NCBI GenBank assembly: GCA_016872725.1
Contig: VGZC01000005.1
Coordinates: 1 to 64,000, forward strand
Source: Planctomycetota bacterium
GTDB taxonomy: Bacteria > Planctomycetota > Planctomycetia > Pirellulales > Pirellulaceae
Direction of reading: 5' to 3'
DNA length: 64,000 nt
How positions within the stretch are numbered: position 1 is the first letter of the stretch; every line of letters starts with the position of its first letter. Shown in pieces: positions 1-8,732 of the stretch. Position numbers and translations under genes: made by a program. The notes under the pieces are model-generated. The model was not told the origin of the DNA. It ran no database searches and saw only the letters and a program-made list of their open reading frames with translations.

Positions 1-115
1 ATCTCCGTCCTTCGACGGCCGCGCCGACGATCTATCCGGCATTCGGCTCGCCTTCCGGCTCTGCGAGTGACATCTCTCCGTCACTCCGTCCCGCGATCCC
101 CGCCCGTTCCCAAAC
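1..115. other. Left-edge noncoding stretch
   Basis: No credible gene is visible between the window edge and the first REP-like half-site. Short open frames exist on both strands but resemble nothing and have no ribosome binding site. Whatever precedes it lies outside the window. Confidence 0.4.
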
Positions 116-276
116 AGGACACCCAAGCTTCCTCTTCCCAGATAGGACACCCAGGTTCGGATCCAATGCGAATCCGGGTGTCCTGTGTTGGAGACACTGT
201 GTTGGAGACAAGGGTGTCCTGTGTTGACTGTGGAAACAGGACACCCATCTCCTCGGCGATTTGAAAATGGGTGTCC
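116..276. repeat. REP-like palindrome cluster, left copy
   Basis: The 9-mer AGGACACCC and its reverse complement GGGTGTCCT recur here. A 41-bp hairpin spans 144-184 with perfect 9-bp arms. A second hairpin spans 239-276 with perfect 10-bp arms (GGACACCCAT / ATGGGTGTCC). Half-sites lie at 116-124 and 212-220. Linkers repeat TGTGTTGGAGAC. The 41-bp hairpin recurs nearly unchanged at 581-621, on the other side of a RAYT-like transposase remnant, which is the usual arrangement of REP elements and their transposase. That the elements are mobile or transcribed is inference. Confidence 0.7.
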
Positions 277-300
277 CATGGCGAACTGTGTTGACCCTAC

Positions 301-582
301 ATCTCTTGGTTCATGGCGCGCGTGAAGGAGCCAATCGCCCACCTGGCCAATGGCGAGATGGGCGGGAGCGGCCGTTTCCGGGAGCAACGGTTCGGGTGCC
401 GGGAACTTGTGGATGAGGGAGGCCGTTTGGCGTGCATGGTCTATGTCGATCTGAACCAAGTGAAGGCCGGTCAGGCGCCCCATCCGGAGGACTCGAACTA
501 CTCGGCCATCCAGGAACGACTGGTCGCCTGGCGGAAAGGCGAGGCGTTGGCGGGTGTTGAGGCCTTATTGGGGAACAGATAG
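301..582 (+). pseudogene. RAYT-like (IS200/Y1 family) transposase, 3' remnant
   Basis: Homology by eye starts at the codons for SWFMARVKEPIA (from about 304) and runs to the stop at 580-582. It shows the C-terminal signature of REP-associated tyrosine transposases: an aromatic/basic GRFREQRF stretch, then LACMVYVDLNQVKAG, where the family usually has YVDLNPVRAG. About 93 codons remain of a protein usually above 200 residues. The HuH metal site and the catalytic tyrosine region upstream are missing, so this is a 5'-deleted, inactive copy. An in-frame ATG at 313 could express an 89-residue peptide, but nothing suggests that it does. The stop codon abuts the right-hand REP-like hairpin, so the native gene end and its flanking palindrome are preserved. 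Confidence 0.7.
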
Positions 583-654
583 GACACCCAGGTTTGGATC
601 CGATGCGAATCCGGGTGTCCTGTGATGGAGCTGTGTTGGAGACAAGGGTGTCCT
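581..654. repeat. REP-like palindrome cluster, right copy
   Basis: A 41-bp hairpin (581-621) has the same 9-bp arms and nearly the same interior as 144-184. It is followed by the TGTGTTGGAGACAAGG linker and another GGGTGTCCT half-site at 646-654, as on the left. The two copies bracket the transposase remnant in the same orientation. Confidence 0.7.
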
Positions 655-931
655 GTGTTGAACCCTCCCTGTGTTGAACCCTCCGGCGGACACCCCCACC
701 GACGCAATCCGTCGGATGTTTACCCCTGTGTTGAACCCAAACCGCTCGTTCCTCGTCCGCGAGCCGCACGATATACTCCTTCTTCAGCGGGAGCTCCTTG
801 TTGACGTGGGGGTTTTCCAAGAACGCCGATTTGCACAATCCCAAAATCAAGTTTGGGCGAGGCACTAGTCGCGGCGTAGTTTGGCGTGGGTCGGGGCCTC
901 CCTGCCAACGCCCGCCCGAGGGGAGTTTTCG
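655..931. other. Noncoding stretch with a possible IS630-type transposase scrap
   Basis: This stretch holds three TGTTGAACCC direct repeats and no intact gene. On the minus strand, about 742-795, the translation KKEYIVRLADEERA resembles the first residues of IS630-family transposases (typically KYIVRLxxEER). It then runs into repeat DNA. The match is short and I hold it loosely. The end of the stretch carries the promoter and ribosome binding site of the next gene. Confidence 0.35.
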
Positions 932-3900
932 ATGCGGCAGGATTCAAGAACTCGTTCCGAGCTGTCTTTCTCGCTTCGGTACACGCTCGGCGCGATCGGT
1001 TGTCTCATAGGCCTATCGGTATGGACTTTGCCGCCGTTGCTCGAGGGCGCCGAAGTTCGTCAGGAATCGCGTTCGCTCGGCGCGGACGTCGGCGAAACGG
1101 TGCGCGCGTCGGTCGAAGCGGATTGGATCGAACAGGACCAGAAGTTCTCGAAGGTCTCGCCGGCGCACTTGGCACTCCAGGTTGCTGAATCGCCGACGGT
1201 TACGACTCGTCAGGATGCGGCGGGGGCTGTCGACGGTATCAAGGACGGTCGATTCGGCTTCCACGTCGCGGTCAACGAGACGGATCCATGGTGGCAGGTC
1301 GACCTCGGTCGCGACTATTCGATCGACCGAATCGTCGTCTTCAACCGCACCGACAACGGTTTGGCGCCGCGCACGCGGAATATCGGGATCCAGGTCGCAA
1401 GCGAAACCCGTCCCGGTCAATTCGTGCCCGTCTATCAACATGATGGGACCGTATTTCACGGTATCCGCGAAAACGCACCGCTCGTCGTGCGTTTCGAAGG
1501 CAAAGGCATCCAAGCTCGGATTGTACGACTGCACATGTCTGGGCCGTGCGCGCTCGCGCTGGACGAAGTGGAAGTGTATGCGGTTGACAATCCCAATATG
1601 AATATCGCCTTGAAGAGGCCCGCCGATCAGAAGAGCGTCAGCACGCATTCGCGCGACAAGTCGACGAACCACATCATGTCCGACACGCCGGGTCAGGATG
1701 ACCGCTTCACCTTGAGGCATTCGCGGGAAATCTCGCGCCGCGCGCGGGAGCTTGCCTCGCGACTGCGACCCAGAGCGGACGCAAGGCGTCTCGAACCTCT
1801 GGTGGACCAACTCGAACAACTCGACCTCCGGCTCGACGACGTCGAGTCCGGTTCCTCGCATTCCGAGCCGATTCGTCGGGAAACGTACTTTGCGGCAAGG
1901 CACCTCTTGCGGGCCATCGCATTCACGAATCCCCTGCTCGATATCGACCGGCTCCTGTTCGTCAAGCGGCATCGGGGCAGCTTGCCGCACATTTGCGATC
2001 AGTACTACGGTTTCACGGCTGTTCCCGGCGGAGGGCTCTTTGTGCTCACTGACCCTTTCAGCGAACATCCAAGACTCGCGAATCTCCTCGAAAACGCCGT
2101 CGTCGGCGAGGGACGACTTGCGGGTAGGAGCCTGGACCTCGGAGCCTTTCTTTCACCGGAAGTATCGTACGACGGATCATCGGTCTTCTTCGCGTACACC
2201 GAGAATCGCGAACCGATGCGGTCGTGGGACGAGGTTTGGCCGCCGTCGGAAGGCAAACGGAAGTGGACGCCGACCAATTGCTACCACCTTTTCCGTGTGG
2301 GGTCCGACGGTAACGGACTCGTCCAGTTGACCGACGGCCCTTGGAACGACTTTGATCCGTGCATGCTCCCTAACGGCCGTATCGCGTTTATCTCGGAACG
2401 CCGAGGAGGCTATGTTCGTTGCGGGATCCGAGCCTGCCGGAGCTTTAATCTCTGCTCGATGGACGAGAACGGCGACGACATGATCCCGCTGAGCCACCAC
2501 GAGACGAATGAATGGCATCCAAGCGTCAGCAACGACGGGATGCTCCTGTTCACCCGGTGGGACTACGTGGACCGCAACACGCAGATCGCTCACCATCTGT
2601 GGACCTGCTATCCGGACGGTCGCGACCCGCGCGCTCCCCACGGGAATTATCCGGTCGATCGCAGGGACAGGCCGTGGGCCGAATTGAGTATCCGGGCCAT
2701 CCCCGATTCCGACCGACTCGTCGCCACCGCCGCGCCCCATCATGGATACGCATTCGGCTCGTTGGTGCTGATCGATCGGAGCATCGTCGATGACGGAGGA
2801 AACTCGCAGATCACGCGACTCACACCCGAGGTGCCGTTCCCGGAGGGCGAAGGACCGATTCGCGAGAACGAGGTCTACGGGACGGCATGGCCATTGAGTG
2901 AGGATGATTTCCTTTGCGCCTACGATCCTCAGGCAGCTCATCACGCGATCTACTGGATCGACCGCGCCGGCAACCGGGAACTGATCTACGGCGACCCGCA
3001 CATCGCGTGCATCAGCCCCATGCCGCTCCGAGCGCGCGCCGTGCCTCCCGTGATTCCCGATCAGACCAGGCGGGCGCGAATCGCAACCAGCTCGACGGAG
3101 AACCGCGAATCGCCATTCAAGACATCTCCCGACGAATACAAGCAAAGCGCGGAAACGAAACGACCGTCCTCTTCCGATGCGGCCACCATTGCGCTGCTCA
3201 ACGTGTATGACAGCCGCTTCGAATGGCCCGATGCGACGCAGATCACTCATTTGCGCGTGATCCAGATCCTGCCCAAGTCGACGCCGTCCCGAAATACGCC
3301 TCGTGTGGGTATCGCCGAACAAACGAACGCGCGCGCCGTACTCGGTACGGTACCGGTTGAGACGGACGGAAGCGCTTACTTCGAGGCGCCCCCCGGCAAA
3401 TCGATCTACTTCCAGGCGCTCGACGCGCGCGGCATGGCCGTGCAATCCATGCGAAGCGGGACGTACGTGCACCCCGGTGAGCGATTGACGTGCCAAGGAT
3501 GTCACGAACCGAAACAGCTCGCGCCCGCGCCGCGAGACGGCCCGCCGCTCGCCTTGCTGCGCCCGCCGTCCAAGCTGATGCCCGAGCCCGAAGGTTCCAA
3601 CCCATTCAGCTACGTCCGGCTCGTCCAACCCGTCCTGGACCGGCATTGCGTCGATTGCCATCGGGAGAAAGGAGCGATCGATCTGAGCGGTCCGATCGAG
3701 GTCCGCCGCTGCCCGCGGGACAGCCACAAGCCGGTATCGTTTACGAAATCGTATGACAACCTCGCCGAGAAATTCGGGTTCTTTTTCCACGCGCACAGCA
3801 CGACGAGCATCGCGAATATTCCAATGGACGCGATCGCCGGCGGGCGGACGACCGCCGGACAGTTCGGCGCGAGGGCTTCCAGACTGGTCCATTATCTCGA

Positions 3901-4045
3901 TGATCGGCACTACGGCGTGCGGCTCCCACCCGACGATTTCCGCCGTATAGTGCTCTGGTTGGACTGCAACAGCGAATTCCTCGGCGCGTACGAGGACGCC
4001 GAGGCCCAAGCTCGCGGCGAGAAGATCACGCCCAGCCTGGAGTAG
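932..4045 (+). CDS. Secreted HzsA-like protein with discoidin domain and two CxxCH motifs
   Basis: About 1037 residues. The ATG at 932 is preferred over one at 881 because GAGGGGAG sits just upstream and the protein then begins with a basic n-region and a hydrophobic stretch ending near EGAE, a signal peptide. Residues about 85-220 form an F5/8 type C (discoidin) domain, with PWWQVDLG and a following DRIVVFNRTDN. Next comes a TolB/WD-like propeller typical of the hydrazine synthase alpha middle domain, with CDQYYG, SERRGGYVRCG and TRWDYVDRN. Near the C-terminus are two c-type haem motifs, CQGCH (about residue 854) and CVDCH (about 906). In anammox bacteria this fold belongs to hydrazine synthase. 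No beta/gamma subunit is nearby, so the enzymatic role is unknown. A paralogue without the discoidin domain lies at 42853-45222. A periplasmic redox or sugar-associated role is inference. Confidence 0.8.
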   Translation: MRQDSRTRSELSFSLRYTLGAIGCLIGLSVWTLPPLLEGAEVRQESRSLGADVGETVRASVEADWIEQDQKFSKVSPAHLALQVAESPTVTTRQDAAGAVDGIKDGRFGFHVAVNETDPWWQVDLGRDYSIDRIVVFNRTDNGLAPRTRNIGIQVASETRPGQFVPVYQHDGTVFHGIRENAPLVVRFEGKGIQARIVRLHMSGPCALALDEVEVYAVDNPNMNIALKRPADQKSVSTHSRDKSTNHIMSDTPGQDDRFTLRHSREISRRARELASRLRPRADARRLEPLVDQLEQLDLRLDDVESGSSHSEPIRRETYFAARHLLRAIAFTNPLLDIDRLLFVKRHRGSLPHICDQYYGFTAVPGGGLFVLTDPFSEHPRLANLLENAVVGEGRLAGRSLDLGAFLSPEVSYDGSSVFFAYTENREPMRSWDEVWPPSEGKRKWTPTNCYHLFRVGSDGNGLVQLTDGPWNDFDPCMLPNGRIAFISERRGGYVRCGIRACRSFNLCSMDENGDDMIPLSHHETNEWHPSVSNDGMLLFTRWDYVDRNTQIAHHLWTCYPDGRDPRAPHGNYPVDRRDRPWAELSIRAIPDSDRLVATAAPHHGYAFGSLVLIDRSIVDDGGNSQITRLTPEVPFPEGEGPIRENEVYGTAWPLSEDDFLCAYDPQAAHHAIYWIDRAGNRELIYGDPHIACISPMPLRARAVPPVIPDQTRRARIATSSTENRESPFKTSPDEYKQSAETKRPSSSDAATIALLNVYDSRFEWPDATQITHLRVIQILPKSTPSRNTPRVGIAEQTNARAVLGTVPVETDGSAYFEAPPGKSIYFQALDARGMAVQSMRSGTYVHPGERLTCQGCHEPKQLAPAPRDGPPLALLRPPSKLMPEPEGSNPFSYVRLVQPVLDRHCVDCHREKGAIDLSGPIEVRRCPRDSHKPVSFTKSYDNLAEKFGFFFHAHSTTSIANIPMDAIAGGRTTAGQFGARASRLVHYLDDRHYGVRLPPDDFRRIVLWLDCNSEFLGAYEDAEAQARGEKITPSLE

Positions 4046-4152
4046 TCGAACGGGGAATCGCCAAGTCCCGCTCGGAAGGCCCCATGACGTTCGCGCCACC
4101 TAACAGGTTCGCCGCACGCCGCCTCTCCCTCCCTCGAACCAACAGGTCCATC

Positions 4153-4656
4153 ATGCCGTCACCGCTCAACATCGCGCGAAGCCAATTGGCATCGGCGCGC
4201 GACTACACTCGGACGCTCCTCACCGATCTCGATGATTCACTCTGGTACACGCAACCACCAGGCTGTCCGACCAATATCGCTTGGCAAGTGGCGCACCTCG
4301 CGTTCGCCGAGTACGCCCTGGTCCTGGTCCGTGTGCGCGGGAAGGAGCCGGATGACGAACTTCTTGTCTCGAACGGTTTCTGGAGACGATACAAGAAGGG
4401 GTCCGAGCCGTCCCTTGCCGGCGCCGATGAGCCGACCCCTGCCGAATTGCGAGCGACCCTGGACCGTGTGCACGACCGGTGTCTCACCGAAATGGCCTCG
4501 TTCACCGATAGCCAGCTAGGCGCGCCCGTTCCCGAACCCTATTCAGGCTATCCAAACAAGCTCGGCTCGCTGTTATTCTGTTCCGCGCACGAGATGCTGC
4601 ACGCCGGACAAATCGGGCTCGTGCGCCGCATGCTGGGAAAGAAACCCGTTCGCTAG
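4153..4656 (+). CDS. DinB-fold (DinB/YfiT-like) protein
   Basis: About 167 residues, predicted cytosolic four-helix bundle of the DinB/YfiT superfamily. The metal-binding histidine pattern is visible: one His in WQVAHLAF (N-terminal third) and two in SAHEMLHAGQIGLVRRMLG near the end. Family members are often metal-dependent thiol transferases, but the individual substrate cannot be read. The ATG at 4153 starts the recognisable MPSPLNIARSQL helix; an upstream in-frame ATG at 4084 would add an unconvincing basic leader. The gene follows the HzsA-like gene by about 100 bp on the same strand and may be cotranscribed with it. Confidence 0.75.
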   Translation: MPSPLNIARSQLASARDYTRTLLTDLDDSLWYTQPPGCPTNIAWQVAHLAFAEYALVLVRVRGKEPDDELLVSNGFWRRYKKGSEPSLAGADEPTPAELRATLDRVHDRCLTEMASFTDSQLGAPVPEPYSGYPNKLGSLLFCSAHEMLHAGQIGLVRRMLGKKPVR

Positions 4657-4887
4657 GTCCCAACGCGCGACCCGATCGATCGGACCGCGAGGAACGATGA
4701 GGTCCGGCACCGCCACCCGGTGGCGTCAAAGGTCGTTATCCATGCGACCCGTGATCAACGACCACTGAATGCGGTTTCCTCTCCGGGCATACGTTGCACG
4801 CCGAGATCAAGCCTCGTGGCGGGTCGCAACGGGAAGGGGCAACCGACGCGGATTTCAACGGATTCCATGATGAGGAAGGCGGACCCT
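4657..4887. other. Intergenic region before truncated epimerase
   Basis: No gene or convincing hairpin is visible. The last 20 bases carry AGGAAGG, a plausible ribosome binding site for the ATG at 4888. Confidence 0.4.
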
Positions 4888-5568
4888 ATGAAGGTCGTCG
4901 TGACGGGGGCGAGCGGACTGGTGGGACGAGCTCTCACTGACCGATTGCGCGAGGGCGGGCATGAGCCGATTCGGGTCGGCAGGAGTCGATCGAGCGACAT
5001 CGTTTGGGATCCGGAAAACGGCGAGCTCGATTCAAGGCAACTCGAAGGCACCAATGCCGTCGTGCACCTCGCCGGCGAGAACATCGCGAGCGGACGATGG
5101 ACGGGTCGAGTCAAGGAGCGGATCCTCGAGAGCCGAACGCGAGGCACGAGCCTGCTCAGCCGAACGCTCGCCGGACTTCACGACAAACCCGGCGTCGTCG
5201 TGAGCGCCTCGGCGATCGGCTACTACGGAGATCGAGGCTCGGAACGACTCGATGAGCAGGCGTCGGCTGGCGTCGGCTTTCTGCCCGGCGTATGTCGCGA
5301 CTGGGAATCGGCGACCGAACCGGTCCGCATCGCGGGGATCCGGTTGGTGACGATGAGGACCGGCGTCGTCCTGGCGCGCCAAGGCGGAGCGCTCGCCAGG
5401 ATGATCACTCCGTTCCGCTTGGGCGTCGGAGGCTCGAGCGTAAGCGATCGGCGCGGGCCCGCTAGCCGATACGGTCCTTGCCAACGAACGGCCTCAATAC
5501 GTCGGGAACGAGGATGGTGCCGTCGACTTGCTGGTGATTCTCCAGAATGGCGATCATCGCCCGACTGA
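4888..5568 (+). pseudogene. NAD(P)-binding epimerase (TIGR01777/YfcH family), 3'-truncated
   Basis: The first 182 codons are a clear N-terminal half of a TIGR01777-type short-chain epimerase: VVVTGASGLVGRAL (Rossmann glycine motif), VVHLAGENIA, RTRGTSLL, SASAIGYYGDRG (catalytic SA...Y region) and MRTGVVLA. Homology stops after FRLGVGG (about 5433), where relatives of about 300 residues continue with a GxG(R)QWxSWIHxxDL stretch. The frame then runs antisense through the end of serS to a stop at 5568, adding about 45 unrelated residues. The serS stop codon lies only about 30 bp past the break, so the missing third was probably deleted at a junction in 5434-5462. The substrate half is lost, so activity is unlikely. 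An assembly or sequencing error at the junction is the alternative. Confidence 0.75.
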
Positions 5569-6739
5569 CGGCGACTGCCGTGCCGTTGAGCGTGTGAACG
5601 AAGTGGGTGCCTTTCTCGGCCTTTTTCCTGAAGCGGATATTGAGCCGCCGCGCTTGGTAGTCGGTGCAGTTCGAAGTGCTCGTGACTTCGCCCCATTCCC
5701 CTCGTTCACCTCGACCCGGCATCCACGCCTCGAGATCGTATTTGCGATAGGCGGGCCCGCCCAGATCGCCGGTCGCCGTATCGACAACCCGGAAGGGAAT
5801 TCCAAGCCGATCGAAGAGTTCCCGCTCGATCGCGCAAAGCTCCTCGTGGACCGCATCGCTCTGATCGGGCGTCGTGAACGCGAACATCTCGACTTTCGTG
5901 AATTGATGAACGCGATACAAGCCCCGCGACGCGCGGCCGGCCGCTCCCGCTTCCGTCCGAAAACAATGGCTCAGCCCGCAGAATCGGATCGGCAGTTGGT
6001 CCTCGTCGAGCGTCGCTCCGCTGTACATCCCTCCGAGCGTGATTTCGGAGGTCGCGACCAGATTCAGGTTCGAGTTCTCGATGCTGTAGATCTGGGTTTC
6101 GGGTCCGCGCGGGATGAAACCGACCCCGTTGAGGATCTCGGTGTAGGCGAGGTCGGGCGTGATGACGGGTGTGAACCCTTTTTGGATGAGCAACCCGACA
6201 GCGAATTGCTGGAGGGCCAATTCGAGCAGCACGGCCTCGTTCTTCAGGAAATAGAACCCGTGACCGGCGATGCGCGCGCCCGCCTCGAAGTCGATCAGCG
6301 CGTGCCGTTCGGCGAGCTGCACATGATCGAGGGGTTTGAACGCGAAATCGGGGACGGGCGCCGCGCCGCGCCCGACTTCCCGGTTCGCTCCGTCGTCCGT
6401 CCCGATCGGCGCGTCGGGATGGGTTCGATTGGGGATGAGCGTCTGGATCGCGAGCGCCTCGTCGTCGAGCCGATCGTGTTCGGACTGCGCCGTGTCCTTC
6501 GCGTCGCGCAGCCTCCGCCCTTCCTCGACGCGCTCGGCCCGAGCCGTCGGATCCTTACACGACCCGATCGACTTGGCAACCTCGTTCGCCCGTCGATTCA
6601 ATTCCTGGACGTCCTGCAGCTTCGCTCGGCGAAGCTCCTCGATTTCCACGAGGCGGTCGACATCCACCGCCGCGCCTCTCCGCGCGCAGTTCTCCTTCAC
6701 TTCCTCGGCATGGTCGACAATGTACTTTCGGTCCAGCAT
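5462..6739 (-). CDS. serS: Seryl-tRNA synthetase
   Basis: 425 residues, normal length for a bacterial class II SerRS, which charges tRNA-Ser (and tRNA-Sec). It starts MLDRKYIVDHAEEVKENC, continues into the N-terminal tRNA-binding coiled coil (about residues 30-105), then the catalytic core. Class II motif 2 is visible as CFRTEAGAAGRASRGLYRVH followed by QFTKVE, and motif 3 as HTLNGTAVAVSRAMIAILEN. The C-terminus (VLRPFVGKDRIG) matches the family end, so serS is intact although its 3' end overlaps the artefactual tail of the truncated epimerase on the other strand. Confidence 0.97.
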   Translation of the reverse strand: MLDRKYIVDHAEEVKENCARRGAAVDVDRLVEIEELRRAKLQDVQELNRRANEVAKSIGSCKDPTARAERVEEGRRLRDAKDTAQSEHDRLDDEALAIQTLIPNRTHPDAPIGTDDGANREVGRGAAPVPDFAFKPLDHVQLAERHALIDFEAGARIAGHGFYFLKNEAVLLELALQQFAVGLLIQKGFTPVITPDLAYTEILNGVGFIPRGPETQIYSIENSNLNLVATSEITLGGMYSGATLDEDQLPIRFCGLSHCFRTEAGAAGRASRGLYRVHQFTKVEMFAFTTPDQSDAVHEELCAIERELFDRLGIPFRVVDTATGDLGGPAYRKYDLEAWMPGRGERGEWGEVTSTSNCTDYQARRLNIRFRKKAEKGTHFVHTLNGTAVAVSRAMIAILENHQQVDGTILVPDVLRPFVGKDRIG

Positions 6740-6866
6740 GGATCGGAGTGCCTTCTTGTGGTGAGTTACGTCCGGTCATGTCGCACGGGGATGGGGGACG
6801 CGGTGTCGGGGCGGATGCGAGCTCGGCTCGCGGCGCGTTCTTCGAACCCAACCGATCCGCGGCCGG

Positions 6867-8231
6867 TCATCGCGAGGCCAGCTCGTTCCATAGGTGGGCA
6901 CTGGCCGCAATCCCCCGGTGGAAATCCGCGATGCGGAGTTTCTCGTTCGGGCCGTGGGCGTTGTCGTCGTCGAGTCCCCAGCCAAGCAGCAGCGAGTCGG
7001 CCTTCAAGTGCTTTCGGAACGACGAGACGATCGGAATCGAACCGCCCTCGCGGATGAACACGGGCGCCGTGCCGAACCCGCGCTCGATGGCGCGAGCCGC
7101 CGCCGCCAGGTAGGGGCTGCTCAGGTCGGCCACGTAACCGGCTCCTCCATGCATCTCGATCAGTTCGTACGTCACCCCCGGCGGGCAGACCGACGCAAGG
7201 AACCCGCGAAGGCACTCGGCCACTTTCGCGGGATTCTGATTGGGAACCAATCGAAAACTGAACTTCGCGCCGGCTCGCGCGGGAAGCACCGTCTTGCTTC
7301 CCTCCCCCTGATACCCGCTCCACAGGCCGTTGATATCGAACGTGGGTCGAGCCCAACGCCGTTCGAGCGTCGTGTAGCCATCTTCGCCGTGGAGCTTCGG
7401 GACGCCGATCCGCCCTTGGAATCGGTCCTCGTCGAACGGCAACGCGCGGAATTGACTCCGCTCCTGGTCCGTCAGCGGAAGCACGTCGTCGTAGAAACCG
7501 GGAACTTGGATTCGCCCCCGATCGTCGATCAACCGAGCGAGGATCGCGGTCAGCGCGTTGGCCGGGTTCATGATACTGCCGCCGAAGGTCCCCGAGTGCA
7601 GGTCCTGACGGGGGCCCGTCACGCGCAGTTCGAAGTACGCGATCCCGCGAAGCCCGTACGTGATCGCCGGGAGATCGGGACTGAATTGCGATGAATCGCT
7701 GATCACCACGACGTCGCACGCGAGCCGCTCCGCATTCGCCCTCAAGAACCCGTCGAGATGCTCGCTGCCCACCTCCTCCTCGCCCTCGATCAGGAACTTG
7801 ACCTGCAAGGGAAGACCGCCCCGCACGCGCATCCACGCCTCGAGACTCTTGACATGCGTCAGGAGCTGGCCCTTGTCGTCGGTCGCGCCGCGCGCGAATA
7901 AATCGCCGTCGCGGCGCGTCGGCTCGAACGGAGGACTGATCCACTCGCCGAGCGGATCGGGCGGCTGGACGTCGTAATGGCCGTAAACGAGCACGCGAGG
8001 AGCGCCCGGCACGGCCGGAGTCTCGGCGTAGACAAGCGGGTGGCCCGCCGTCGGGATGACCTCGCGCGCCACTCCAAGCCGTTCGAACTGGTCTGCGATC
8101 CATTGCGCCGCCCGCTCGACGTCCGATCGGTACTTCCCGTCGGCGCTCACGCTGGGAATCCGGAGAAGCCGGCAAAGATCTTCCTCGAAATCCGCGGCGC
8201 GACTCCGCAAATAATGCTGGATATCCCGCAT
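6867..8231 (-). CDS. M20 family dipeptidase/metallopeptidase
   Basis: About 454 residues, cytosolic di-zinc peptidase of the M20A/carnosinase-like group (dipeptidase or related amidohydrolase). The metal site reads VYGHYDVQPP (His and Asp), ARGATDDKGQ (bridging Asp) and EGEEEVGSEH (catalytic and metal-binding Glu pair). The dimerisation lid domain follows, then a C-terminal IREGGSIPIV stretch typical of the family. The ATG at 8231 has AAAGGAA just upstream. It is divergent from clpS, with about 80 bp between the start codons, so the two may share a regulatory region. Confidence 0.93.
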   Translation of the reverse strand: MRDIQHYLRSRAADFEEDLCRLLRIPSVSADGKYRSDVERAAQWIADQFERLGVAREVIPTAGHPLVYAETPAVPGAPRVLVYGHYDVQPPDPLGEWISPPFEPTRRDGDLFARGATDDKGQLLTHVKSLEAWMRVRGGLPLQVKFLIEGEEEVGSEHLDGFLRANAERLACDVVVISDSSQFSPDLPAITYGLRGIAYFELRVTGPRQDLHSGTFGGSIMNPANALTAILARLIDDRGRIQVPGFYDDVLPLTDQERSQFRALPFDEDRFQGRIGVPKLHGEDGYTTLERRWARPTFDINGLWSGYQGEGSKTVLPARAGAKFSFRLVPNQNPAKVAECLRGFLASVCPPGVTYELIEMHGGAGYVADLSSPYLAAAARAIERGFGTAPVFIREGGSIPIVSSFRKHLKADSLLLGWGLDDDNAHGPNEKLRIADFHRGIAASAHLWNELASR

Positions 8232-8310
8232 GGGTCGATTCCTTTCCGATTGACGTTTCAATATACTGGCGCCCCTGCGATGGCACCACCGGCGAAAAGG
8301 AGATTGGACC

Positions 8311-8694
8311 GTGTCACGTGGCAGCCGGACGGCGGTGCTCGAATCGGATGCATGGGCGGACGAGTTCACCCAGCGGACATCGGACAGGACGGCGACCCTC
8401 GATCGCGCCGAACCGTCCCCGCGAAAACAGCCTCGATACCATGTCGTGCTGTGGGACGACGACGAACACACGTTCGATTACGTGATCCGCATGATGCGCA
8501 GCCTGTTTGGATACTCCGACGAGCGAGCCAACCAATTGGCGGACGATGTCGATCGCGCGGGCCGGGCCGTCTGTCTTACGACGAGCCGCGAACATGCCGA
8601 GCTGAAACGGGATCAGATCCATGCATTCGGACGCGATACGCTCGTGACAAGCTGCCTCGGTTCGATGTCGTCCACCATTGAACCGAGCGAATGA
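8311..8694 (+). CDS. clpS: ClpS-like adaptor of Clp protease
   Basis: 127 residues with a disordered N-terminal tail of about 40 residues and a ClpS core (RYHVVLWDDDEHTFDYV, ERANQLADDVDRAGRAVC, ELKRDQIHAFG). ClpS hands N-degron substrates to ClpA/ClpC. The start is GTG at 8311, supported by AAAGGAG upstream. Aligned by eye to E. coli ClpS, the pocket residues that grip the substrate amino terminus differ: Asn34 aligns with Asp and His66 with Asp. Either the pocket recognises another N-terminus or this is a paralogue. The neighbouring M20 peptidase is divergent. Confidence 0.85.
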   Translation: MSRGSRTAVLESDAWADEFTQRTSDRTATLDRAEPSPRKQPRYHVVLWDDDEHTFDYVIRMMRSLFGYSDERANQLADDVDRAGRAVCLTTSREHAELKRDQIHAFGRDTLVTSCLGSMSSTIEPSE

Positions 8695-8732
8695 CGCGCT
8701 CCGATCCGCGCGGGCCGCGCCGATCGCCCGAT

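Noticed and set aside
1-700. CRISPR-like spacing of the repeated GGACACCCA words
   Set aside because: Units are palindromes of variable spacing with shared linkers and no unique equal-length spacers; no cas genes are present. REP-like elements explain them.
2177-4099. Long minus-strand frame under the first HzsA-like gene
   Set aside because: Antisense to a gene with clear domains; Arg/Val-rich composition and no recognisable motif.
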